From JABSQH01 sp039194665 (GTDB lineage Bacteria > Actinomycetota > Acidimicrobiia > Acidimicrobiales > Ilumatobacteraceae), in contig JBCCVW010000103.1 in the NCBI GenBank assembly GCA_039194665.1, forward strand, positions 1 through 15,428: a stretch of 15,428 nt of DNA, given 5' to 3'. Of this stretch, positions 1 through 7,600 are shown in pieces. The position numbers and the translations under genes are program-made. Each line of letters starts with the position of its first letter. Within the stretch, counting starts at the first letter, position 1. Below the pieces are notes generated by a model. It saw only the letters and a program-made list of their open reading frames with translations, was not told the DNA's origin and did not search any database.

Positions 1-1019
1 AGGCCAGCGCTGCGCGGCGACAACGTGGCCAGCGCGAGACCGAGCGGAATCATGACGAGACCTGCAGCAAGCGTGGAGTACCCCTCGACGAACTCGAGGT
101 ACTGCGGGATCAGCAGCTGGATCGACGACATGGTGAAGTAGACCATCGACATCGCCAACGCTCCGGTGACGACCCGCCCCATGGTCAGCACGCGCACGTC
201 GAACAGCGGGTGGCGCGTCCGCAACTCCCACACCACGAAGGCGACCCCGCACACGATCCCGATCGCGAACGCGGCGAGGACCGTCGAGTCGGTCCAACCC
301 TGCGCCGGACCTTCGATCAGCCCGTAGATGATGCCGCCGAGGGCGAACAGCGACAGCAGCGCACCGAGTAGGTCGAGGCCGACGCGCTCCTCGTCGCGCG
401 AAGGCGGCAACAGCACGGCGAGCAGCACGATGCCGAGGATCGACACCGGCACATTGACGAGGAACACCGAGCCGACCCAGAACTCGCTGAGCAGGAGCCC
501 GCCGACCACCGGTCCCAGCGCCATGCCACTCGCCGCAACCGCTGCCCAGATACCTATCGCCCGGGGCCGCTCGGTCTCGGGAAACAAGACGCTCAGCACC
601 GACAGCGCGGGCGGAAAGATCAGCGCTGCGCCGAGCCCGGTCACCGCACGACCGACGATCAATGCGGGCGGATCGCCAGCGAAGGCAGCGATCAGCGAGC
701 CAACGGCGAAGATCGCCAGCCCGGCCTGCAGAACACCTTTGCGTCCGAAGCGTTCGGCGAGTCCGCCGCCGATGAGAACAAACCCGGCGAGCACGACGGT
801 GAAGCTGTCGAAGGTCCACTGCAGCTCGGCGGCGGATGCGTCGAGTTCGGTGGTGATTGTCGGCCCAGCGATACCGACGATCGACACATCGATGCCGATC
901 GTGAACACGCACAACGCCACCGCTGGCAGCGCCCACCAGCGCCGGGTGTACGGCTCGGTTCCCTCCTCGAAACGCGGCCGCTCGATCCAGTGCAGCCAAT
1001 GCGGGACCTCGATCGCCAC
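1..1019 (-). CDS. DHA2 (EmrB/QacA-type) MFS drug-efflux transporter, 3' end missing
   Basis: Probably a proton-coupled multidrug exporter of the inner membrane. The first 339 residues are visible; the family is usually about 480-530 residues with 14 helices, so the C-terminal third lies outside the window. After a soluble, partly amphipathic N-terminus (residues 1-27), helices begin near residue 28. MFS motif A is visible as GGGLAERFGRKG (84-95), the motif C region as ALGPVVGGLL (167-176), and FLVNVPV (186-192) is typical of DHA2 proteins. The start is GTG at 1019-1017: an in-frame TGA lies five codons upstream and no other start fits. No good Shine-Dalgarno is seen. It lies 90 bp downstream of the lipoprotein gene on the same strand, with small inverted repeats between them. 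The substrate cannot be told from the sequence. Family assignment is firm; the drug role is inferred from the family. Confidence 0.9.
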   Translation of the reverse strand, partial: MAIEVPHWLHWIERPRFEEGTEPYTRRWWALPAVALCVFTIGIDVSIVGIAGPTITTELDASAAELQWTFDSFTVVLAGFVLIGGGLAERFGRKGVLQAGLAIFAVGSLIAAFAGDPPALIVGRAVTGLGAALIFPPALSVLSVLFPETERPRAIGIWAAVAASGMALGPVVGGLLLSEFWVGSVFLVNVPVSILGIVLLAVLLPPSRDEERVGLDLLGALLSLFALGGIIYGLIEGPAQGWTDSTVLAAFAIGIVCGVAFVVWELRTRHPLFDVRVLTMGRVVTGALAMSMVYFTMSSIQLLIPQYLEFVEGYSTLAAGLVMIPLGLALATLSPRSAG

Positions 1020-1034
1020 CGGCGCATCATGTCA

Positions 1035-1081
1035 CGCAGGTTTGCCTGCGCTCGACGAGCGCGTCTGAGGCGTGCGCTCAG
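1035..1081 (-). promoter_or_regulatory. Cluster of small inverted repeats upstream of the MFS gene
   Basis: Three short palindromes lie in the 90-bp gap before the MFS start: CGCAGG/CCTGCG (1035-1040 and 1045-1050, 4-nt loop), GCGCTC/GAGCGC (1048-1053 and 1057-1062, 3-nt loop) and CTGAG/CTCAG (1065-1069 and 1077-1081, 7-nt loop). The first two overlap by three bases, so they would compete as RNA hairpins. The block could terminate the lipoprotein transcript, act as an attenuator, or contain an operator for a TetR/MarR-type regulator. No T-tract follows. The repeats are seen directly; the role is a guess. Confidence 0.35.
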
Positions 1082-1109
1082 CGCAACGCACCGCCGCCCG
1101 CGTCGAGAC

Positions 1110-1832
1110 TTACCGAGCGTAGGTGCTCGTCACTTCGGCCGTGGCGAGCACAAACGGGTCGATCGCGTCTGCCACGGCTCGGGCGTCGAGACCTGGAGCG
1201 AGGTCTGCCGCCGTGTCGAGCGCGACGAGTCGGAAGACGTACTCGTGGGGCGCATCTCCTTCGGGTGGGCATGGTCCGATCCACTGCGCGATCTCGGCGT
1301 CGTTGTTCCCGTAGGTCAGCCCGGCCTCGGCATCGGTGAACGTCGACGTGGTCGCGGGGATCCCGTACACCACCCAATGGGTGAACGGAACCGTCGTCGG
1401 CGCGTCGGGGTCGTCGACGATGAAGACGAACTCCATCGTCCCCTCCGGCACTGACTCGATCGTCACCACCGGCGGCATGTTCGCCTGGTCGCAGGCCATT
1501 TCGGCTGGCACCGTGCCGCCGTCCTCAATGCCCGCGATCTGGAAGGTCAGCTCTTCGACTGGGGGCTCGGTAGCGGGAGGCTCGGTGGCCGGGGGCTCTG
1601 TGGTATCGGGCTCGGTGGCCGGTGGATCAGTTGCGGGCGGTTCCGTGGCCGGCGGGTCGGTGGCCGGGGGCTCCGTCGCTGGTGGATCGGTCGCTGCGGA
1701 TTCGGTGACGGCCGGTGGGTCGGTGATGGCGGTGGTTGCTGCGGAGTCGGAGTCGTCGCTGCCGCACGCAGCAATGACGAGCGACAGCGCGGCCAGTGCG
1801 GTCGCGACCTTGAAACGATGTGAGATGCCCAT
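1110..1832 (-). CDS. YbhB/YbcL-family (PEBP, Raf-kinase-inhibitor-like) lipoprotein
   Basis: A 240-residue exported lipoprotein. Residues 1-22 form a lipoprotein signal peptide with lipobox I-A-A-C and the lipidated Cys at 23. Residues 24-34 are polar (GSDDSDSAATT), 35-92 are a Pro/Thr/Glu/Asp-rich stalk of PPATEPPATD-type repeats, and 93-240 form a phosphatidylethanolamine-binding-protein domain. The ligand-pocket motifs are intact: DDPDAP (130-135), THW (141-143) and GPCPPEGDAPHEY (176-188). C114 and C178 could form a disulfide. The family binds phospholipid head groups or small anionic ligands; the bacterial function is mostly unknown and no enzyme activity is assumed. The likely picture is a binding domain held off the membrane by a flexible stalk. 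The start is the ATG directly before the signal peptide; its ribosome site is weak. Confidence 0.9.
   Translation of the reverse strand: MGISHRFKVATALAALSLVIAACGSDDSDSAATTAITDPPAVTESAATDPPATEPPATDPPATEPPATDPPATEPDTTEPPATEPPATEPPVEELTFQIAGIEDGGTVPAEMACDQANMPPVVTIESVPEGTMEFVFIVDDPDAPTTVPFTHWVVYGIPATTSTFTDAEAGLTYGNNDAEIAQWIGPCPPEGDAPHEYVFRLVALDTAADLAPGLDARAVADAIDPFVLATAEVTSTYAR
1557..1730 (-). repeat. Imperfect tandem repeats encoding the Pro/Thr-rich lipoprotein stalk
   Basis: This part of the lipoprotein gene consists of degenerate 15-30-bp units coding for alternating PPATEPP and PPATDPP. On the plus strand the units read as variants of GGCTCGGTGGCCGGGGG. Such arrays can expand or contract by slippage in whole codons, changing stalk length without breaking the frame. 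Residues 35-92 of the protein are affected. Confidence 0.75.
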
Positions 1833-1852
1833 CGCTCAACCGTGCCCAGAGC

Positions 1853-1871
1853 GCCGTCACCGAGCCGTCAC
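1853..1871 (-). promoter_or_regulatory. Short direct repeat upstream of the lipoprotein gene
   Basis: GCCGTCAC occurs twice with an 11-bp period (1853-1860 and 1864-1871), that is GTGACGGC twice when read toward the lipoprotein gene, ending 21 bp before its ATG. The one-turn spacing would suit a tandem binding site, but no -10 or -35 element could be fixed nearby. The rest of the gap from 1833 to 1972 shows nothing else I can support. Confidence 0.2.
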
Positions 1872-1972
1872 CTGACGTTCTTCGTGCGCATCGAGTTCAC
1901 GACGGCAGCTCCGTCGCTTCCCGGCGATCGTTGCTGTCGCCATGGGCACGACGACGTCTTGCGGTTGTTGCG

Positions 1973-2047
1973 TCGGGCTGGGGAGATTCGAACTCCCGAC
2001 CTCTTGTCCCCCAGACAAGCGCGCTAACCAAGCTGCGCCACAGCCCG
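1973..2047 (-). tRNA. tRNA-Pro, anticodon GGG
   Basis: A complete cloverleaf on the minus strand. The acceptor arms are CGGGCTG (2047-2041) and CAGCCCG (1980-1974), with discriminator A at 1973. The D stem is GCGC/GCGC. The anticodon stem is CTTGT/ACAAG with loop CTGGGGG, placing GGG at 2012-2010 (reads CCC and CCU). The T arm is GGGAG-TTCGAAT-CTCCC (1997-1981). The 3' CCA is not encoded, so it must be added by tRNA nucleotidyltransferase. The C at position 1 with a G partner is typical of bacterial tRNA-Pro. Confidence 0.96.
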
Positions 2048-2063
2048 TGTTGTGGAGCGCCCG

Positions 2064-2069
2064 ATGCTA
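2064..2069 (-). promoter_or_regulatory. Possible -10 element of the tRNA-Pro promoter
   Basis: On the minus strand TAGCAT fits the TANNNT -10 pattern and lies 16 bp upstream of the tRNA 5' end, allowing a leader of about 9 nt for RNase P to remove. GTCTCG, 17 bp further upstream (2092-2087), would be a poor -35. The interval between the tRNA and the sulfatase start (2048-2167) must hold promoters in both directions. Confidence 0.35.
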
Positions 2070-2133
2070 GCGGGCAACGGTCGCTGCGAGACGAGAACGG
2101 AGCAAGAGTGACTCCCACCGGCCGTTCGAGGTC

Positions 2134-2163
2134 TACCCTCGCTGCGTCGACCATCGAGGAGGT
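2134..2163 (+). promoter_or_regulatory. Putative -10 and strong ribosome-binding site of the sulfatase gene
   Basis: GAGGAGGT (2156-2163) is a near-perfect anti-16S match and sits 4 nt before the ATG at 2168. It decides the start: the frame is open far upstream (to 1820), but that part crosses the tRNA gene on the other strand. TACCCT at 2134-2139 fits TANNNT and would give a leader of about 20-25 nt. The ribosome site is convincing; the -10 is weak. Confidence 0.65.
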
Positions 2164-2167
2164 CCCC

Positions 2168-4537
2168 ATGTCCGACATCCGCGACGACCGCCGAGTCGTG
2201 TTGCCGATCCCTGAACGCCGTCGTCCGTCGACGGCGATGATCGACGCCCACGACCCCGATGTCGAGTTCCCGCCCATCGTCCCACTCCGTCCACCCGCCG
2301 GCGCACCCAACGTGATCGTCGTGCTCTTGGACGACGTCGGTTTCGGAGCGTCGTCGGCGTTCGGCGGACCGATCAACACGCCGACCGCTGACCGACTGTC
2401 GGCCCGCGGTCTGCGGTACACGCGGTTTCACACCACGGCACTCTGCGCTCCGACCCGGGCGGCGCTGCTGGCCGGACGCAACCACCACACCGTTGGCATG
2501 GGCGCGATCACGGAGCTGGCAACGAGCGCTCCCGGGCAGTCGTCGGTCCGCCCGCAGGACTGCGCGCCGCTGCCCGAGACGCTGAAGCTGAACGGGTACT
2601 CGACGGCGCAGTTCGGCAAGTGCCACGAGGTGCCGGTGTGGGAAACGTCGCCGATGGGTCCGCACGACCGCTGGCCGACCGGTTCGGGCTTCGAGCACTT
2701 CTACGGATTCATCGGCGGCGAGACAAACCAGTACTCCCCTGCCATCTACCGCGACACGGTGCCAATCGAGCCCGACAAGACGCCCGAAGAGGGCTACCAC
2801 TTCACCGAGGACATGGCCGACAAGTCGATCGCCTGGGTGCGCGAGCAGAAGTCGCTGATGCCCGACAAGCCGTTTTTCATGTACTGGGCGTCAGGAGCGA
2901 CACACGCGCCGCATCACGTGCCCAACGACTGGTCCGACCGCTACCTCGGCGCGTTCGACAACGGCTGGGACGAACTACGCGCCACCACGTTCGCCCGGCA
3001 GCAAGAACTCGGCGTGATCCCCGCCGATGCAACGCTCACGGACCGGCCCGACGAGATTCCTGCGTGGGACGATATGGACGACGACCTCAAGCCGGTCCTG
3101 GCGCGCCAAATGGAGGTGTACGCCGGCTTCCTCGAGCACACCGACACGCAACTCGGACGGCTCGTCGATGCGCTCGAAGAACTGGAAATCCTCGACGACA
3201 CGCTGATCGTGTACATCATCGGCGACAACGGCGCATCCGCCGAGGGCACAGTGCGCGGCACCTTCAACGAGCTGCTCTCGCTCAACGGCGTGCTCGACAT
3301 CGAGACCACCGAGTTCATGGCCGAGCGCATCCGTGCGTTCGGCACCCACGAGGCGTTCAACCACTACGCGGTGGGCTGGGCCCACGCGATGTGCACCCCC
3401 TATCAGTGGACCAAGCAGGTCGCCTCGCACTGGGGCGGCACGCGCAACGGCACGATCGTCCATTGGCCCGGAGGAATCGAGGCGCAGGGCGAGATTCGCA
3501 ACCAGTTCGCGCACGTCATCGACGTGGCACCGACAATTCTGCGCGCCTGCGGACTGCCCGAGCCGCTGACGGTCAACGGGTTCGACCAACACCCGTACGA
3601 GGGGTTCGAGCTGAACGACACGTTCGACGATGGCAACGCGCCCGAGGTGCACGACACCCAGTACTTCGAGATGTTCGTCAACCGCGGCGTGTACCACAAG
3701 GGGTGGACGGCGGTCACCCGGCACAGCATCCCGTGGTTGCTCGGCGCCGAGTCGCACGATCTACACGACGACGTGTGGGAGCTGTACGCGCCTGGCGACT
3801 GGACGCAGTCGAACGACCTCGCCGCATCCGACCCCGACCAGCTTCGCCGCCTCCAGGAGTTGTTCCTCGCCGAGGCGGCGCGGCACAACGCGCTCCCCCT
3901 CGACGACCGTCGCGCAGAGCGCTTCGATCCCGACCGTGCGGGTCGACCACAGCTGGTGCGCGGACACACCCAGATGCTGTACGGAGGTATGGGACGACTC
4001 AGCGAGTCGAGCGTCATCAACATCAAGAACAAGTCACACGCCGTCACAGCACAGCTGCTGATCCCTGAGGGCGGTGCACGTGGCACCGTCGTCGCCCAGG
4101 GCGGTCGGTTCGGCGGGTGGACGCTGTACCTGCGTACCGACGGAACGCCGGCATATTGCTACAACCTGTTCGGTCTCGAGCGTTTCGTCGTTGCCGGCGA
4201 CACACCGGTGACGCCTGGCGAGCGGCAGTTCCGCATGGAGTTCGACTATGACGGCGGCGGCGTCGGCAAGGGCGGTACTGCGACGCTCTTCATCGACGGC
4301 GAAGCTGTGGGTTCCGGGCGAGTCGACGGCACCGTGCCGGGAGTGTTCTCCGCTGACGAGACGACCGACGTCGGCACCGACACCGCCACTGGAGTGACCG
4401 ACGAGCTCGACCGGGACACGACCACGTTCACCGGGACGGTTCGGTGGGTGCAGCTCGACATCGGAGATGCAGCGCAGGACGACGACCACTACCTCAGCGC
4501 CGAAGAACGCTTCCGGATCGCGATGGCCTTCCAGTAG
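2168..4537 (+). CDS. Arylsulfatase, formylglycine-dependent (type I), long actinobacterial form
   Basis: Hydrolyses sulfate esters (R-O-SO3 to R-OH plus sulfate). Of 789 residues, 47-600 are the alkaline-phosphatase-fold sulfatase domain. The Ca-binding Asp pair is LLDDVGFG (D55, D56). The activation motif is CAPTR, with C93 the residue converted to formylglycine by a separate generating enzyme that is not in this window. K151 and H153 (GKCH), H246 (GATHAPHH) and the metal-site pair D353-N354 (IGDNGA) complete the active site. Residues 617-789 form a beta-rich C-terminal domain with the DETTDVGTDTATGV element seen in the ~780-residue mycobacterial AtsA/AtsD type; single-domain sulfatases are about 530 residues. 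No signal peptide precedes the domain, so it is probably cytoplasmic. The substrate is unknown. The next gene follows after 89 bp. Confidence 0.95.
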   Translation: MSDIRDDRRVVLPIPERRRPSTAMIDAHDPDVEFPPIVPLRPPAGAPNVIVVLLDDVGFGASSAFGGPINTPTADRLSARGLRYTRFHTTALCAPTRAALLAGRNHHTVGMGAITELATSAPGQSSVRPQDCAPLPETLKLNGYSTAQFGKCHEVPVWETSPMGPHDRWPTGSGFEHFYGFIGGETNQYSPAIYRDTVPIEPDKTPEEGYHFTEDMADKSIAWVREQKSLMPDKPFFMYWASGATHAPHHVPNDWSDRYLGAFDNGWDELRATTFARQQELGVIPADATLTDRPDEIPAWDDMDDDLKPVLARQMEVYAGFLEHTDTQLGRLVDALEELEILDDTLIVYIIGDNGASAEGTVRGTFNELLSLNGVLDIETTEFMAERIRAFGTHEAFNHYAVGWAHAMCTPYQWTKQVASHWGGTRNGTIVHWPGGIEAQGEIRNQFAHVIDVAPTILRACGLPEPLTVNGFDQHPYEGFELNDTFDDGNAPEVHDTQYFEMFVNRGVYHKGWTAVTRHSIPWLLGAESHDLHDDVWELYAPGDWTQSNDLAASDPDQLRRLQELFLAEAARHNALPLDDRRAERFDPDRAGRPQLVRGHTQMLYGGMGRLSESSVINIKNKSHAVTAQLLIPEGGARGTVVAQGGRFGGWTLYLRTDGTPAYCYNLFGLERFVVAGDTPVTPGERQFRMEFDYDGGGVGKGGTATLFIDGEAVGSGRVDGTVPGVFSADETTDVGTDTATGVTDELDRDTTTFTGTVRWVQLDIGDAAQDDDHYLSAEERFRIAMAFQ

Positions 4538-4626
4538 CCCGCGCGTCGGCGCTCGTTCGTCGACATTCACAACCCCGTCGCCACTGCGTCGCCATGACGT
4601 TGCCTGGCGTTCATCTCGGCCTGTAA

Positions 4627-7600
4627 ATGTCCCCCGCCGTGATCCGCCAACGTGTCGTTCCAGTCATCGCCACCGCGCTTGCGGCCGGCGTCCTTGTCGC
4701 TACGCCAACAACACCCGTCGTTGCCGGAGCGCCGCCGGAAGCACCCATGCTGCGCGGCGGCGCCACGCTGACCCCACTCGGCACGTACGACGCCGGCGAG
4801 TTCGAGGGTGGGGCCGAGATCGTCAAGGTCGACCCGGCGTCGAACCGGGCGTTCGTGACGAACAGCGAGGAGAACACGGTCGACATCCTCGACCTCGCGG
4901 AGCCAACCGCTCCGTCGCTGGTGAGCCAGATCGACCTGTCCGGGCTGGGCGACGGACCGAACAGCGTCGACGTGTACGACGGCACGGTTGCCGTCGCGGT
5001 CGAAGTCGACCCCACGGAGACTCCGGGCGTGTCTGCGGTGATACCGAACCCTGGCGTGGTCGGCTTCTTCGACATCGACGGCGCACCACTCGGCGACGTC
5101 GCCGTTGGTGTTCTGCCCGACATGCTCACCTTCACACCCGATGGCACCACGGTGCTCGTGGCGATCGAGGCCGAGCCGATCTGTGGTGTCGACCTGGGAG
5201 GCGACGAGAACGAAGACATCGCCAATGCGGTCGATCCCGTCGGTGGCGTGTCGATCATCGATGTGTCGTCCGGCGACTTCTCCTCGCTCACCTCGACGCT
5301 CGCCGACTTCACCGCGTTCGACGCCCCAGGCGCCCTCGACGACATGGTCCGCGTGTTCTGGCCCGGTTCGCTGCCGTCGCAAGACCTCGAGCCCGAGTTC
5401 ATCTCGCTCAGCCCCGATGGTGCGACCGCCTACGTCTCGCTGCAGGAGAACAACGCGCTCGGTGTGCTCGACGTCGAGGCTGGTGAGTTCACCGCGGTGG
5501 TGCCGCTCGGCTACAAGGATCACTCGCAGCCCGGAAACGAGCTCGACCCGTCCGACCGCGACGATCCAGCCGTGCCGCAGATCGCCAACTGGCCGGTCCA
5601 CGGCATGTATCAGCCAGACACGATCGCTTCGTGGGAGCACGAGGGCGGCGTGTATACCGCGACCGCCAACGAGGGCGACGCACGCGACTACGACTGCTAC
5701 TCCGAAGAAGAGCGCATCGACGACCTCGACCTCGGTGGAGATCTCGACCCAGCACTGCAGGACGACGACCAGCTCGGCCGTCTGCAGACCACGACGGCCA
5801 CCCCGACCGCCAACCCCGCGACCGAGTTGTTCAGCTACGGCGCACGATCGTTCTCGATCTGGGATGCCGAGGGCAACCTCGTGTGGGACAGCGGAGCACA
5901 ACTCGAGTCGCACGTCGCCGATGCCTTCGCCCCCTTCCACAACAGCGAAGAGAACAGCACCGACGAGTTCGACGGCCGATCCGACAACAAGGGACCCGAG
6001 CCCGAGGCACTCGCCATCGGCAACGCCTTCGGACGCAACTACGCGTTCGTCGGCTTGGAGCGCGTCGGTGGCATCGCACTCTTCGACGTGACCGACCCGA
6101 TGGCGCCGGTGTTCGAGTCGTACGTCCACCCGGGCATCGACGGCTCGACCGGGCCCGGCAGCAACGACGTGTCCCCCGAAGGAATGGAGTTCGTGCCGGC
6201 GAGCGAGAGCCCGACCGGTACACCGCTGCTCGTAGTGGCCAACGAGGTGTCGAGCACGACGACGGTGTGGGAGCTCTCCGGGCCGACGCACGTCGACAGT
6301 GCCGTCGAGCGTGTCGTCGACAGCCGCGGGAACGGCGTGGCGCCGATTCTCGACGGCAAGCTGACCCCGAATCAGCCCGCCGAGATCGACGTCGCCGACC
6401 TCTTCGCCGCATCGGCCGAGGAGGCAGTGACATCGCGCCGGCCGTTCCCCGCGCCGGCACCTGGCGAAGCGGGCGGCTACGTGTTCAACCTGACCGCAAC
6501 CGAGGGCGAGGGCCGCGGGTTCGCATCGATGTTCCCCTGCGCCGCCGGTTTCGACACGACGTCGAACGTCAACTTCCCAGGTGAAGACACCGGTAGCCGC
6601 GGTTCTTCCGCGGCGCTCGTCGTCGCATCGCCAGACGATGCGGGGAAGATCTGCGTCCAGTCCAACCGGGCCGTGCACGTCGTGGCCGACTTCGCCGGCT
6701 GGCTCCCTCGAGGGCAGGGCTTCGTCGAGCAGGACCCGTTCCGGTTGCTCGACCTGCGCGACGGCACCGGCGCTGCCGCCGTTCCGGCGGGCAAGCTGAC
6801 CAACGGCACAGAGGTCACTGTGCAGGTTGCCGGTCTGGGCGGCCTTCCCGAATCCGGGATCTCCGCCGTCGCGCTGAACCTCGTGGGCACCGGTGCCGAT
6901 GCGCCAGGGTGGCTCGCTGCGTACTCGTGTGCCGCTGGTTACGACGGCACGAGCACACTCAACTACCTCGAAGAGCAGTCGCGGGCGAACTTCGCCATCG
7001 TGCCAGTCGATCCCGACGGCAGCTTCTGTCTCCAGGCCAACAAGCCGGTGTTCGCCGTCGCCGACGTGCTCGGCTACTTCAGCAGCGACAGCGGCCTGGC
7101 CAGCTCGGCGATCGAGCGCATCGTCGACAGCCGTATCGATGGTCGGTCGACGACCCGCTCGATCGTCGGCAAGCTGCAGCCCGGGGTGGTGTCGCAGTTC
7201 GATGCAAACGAGCTCGACCTTGGCGCCGGCACGATGGCACTCGCGATCAACCTCACCAGCACCGAAGGCGAACAGCCCGGGTGGCTCGCCATCTATGCAT
7301 GCGAGGACGGACGCAACAGCACCAGCAACCTCAACTTCCAGACAGACCAGTCGACAGCGAACGCCGTGATCGTGCCGCTGCCGTCGGACGGCCAGCTGTG
7401 TGTCGAGGCGAACAAGGCAACCCACGTGGTGATCGATCTGATCGGCGGGTTCGAGTTGCGCGGGTTCACGCGCAGCGATCCTTTGACGCTGAACTTGCTG
7501 CACATCAACGACCACCACTCGCACCTCCAGCCCGACGGCGGATTCGGCGTCGATCTCGGTATCGGCGTCTCAGGCGAGGTCGAGTTCAGCCTCGGCGGCT

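Noticed and set aside
328..1068. 246-codon plus-strand frame opposite the MFS gene
   Set aside because: Low-complexity Ser/Thr/Pro/Ala translation without domains; the minus-strand frame carries MFS motifs A and C and hydrophobic helices.
1557..1730. CRISPR-like array
   Set aside because: The repeats are contiguous, in frame and coding for a Pro/Thr stalk, with no unique spacers; no other regularly spaced repeats occur in the window.
1336..1875. Plus-strand frame encoding repeated GGSVAGGSVAGGSV, resembling a structural repeat protein
   Set aside because: It is the reverse complement of the lipoprotein's Pro/Thr stalk; the minus-strand gene has signal peptide, lipobox and PEBP motifs.
1820..2167. 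Upstream extension of the sulfatase frame (116 extra residues)
   Set aside because: It crosses the tRNA-Pro gene on the other strand and the start of the lipoprotein gene. The strong GAGGAGGT before ATG 2168 gives a family-consistent protein length of 789.
4567..7524. 985-codon open frame on the minus strand opposite the nucleotidase gene
   Set aside because: It is the antisense shadow of a well-supported coding region with many conserved motifs. The translation is rich in V, R, H and E with no recognisable domain, as expected where third positions are G/C-rich and stops are rare in the complementary frame.
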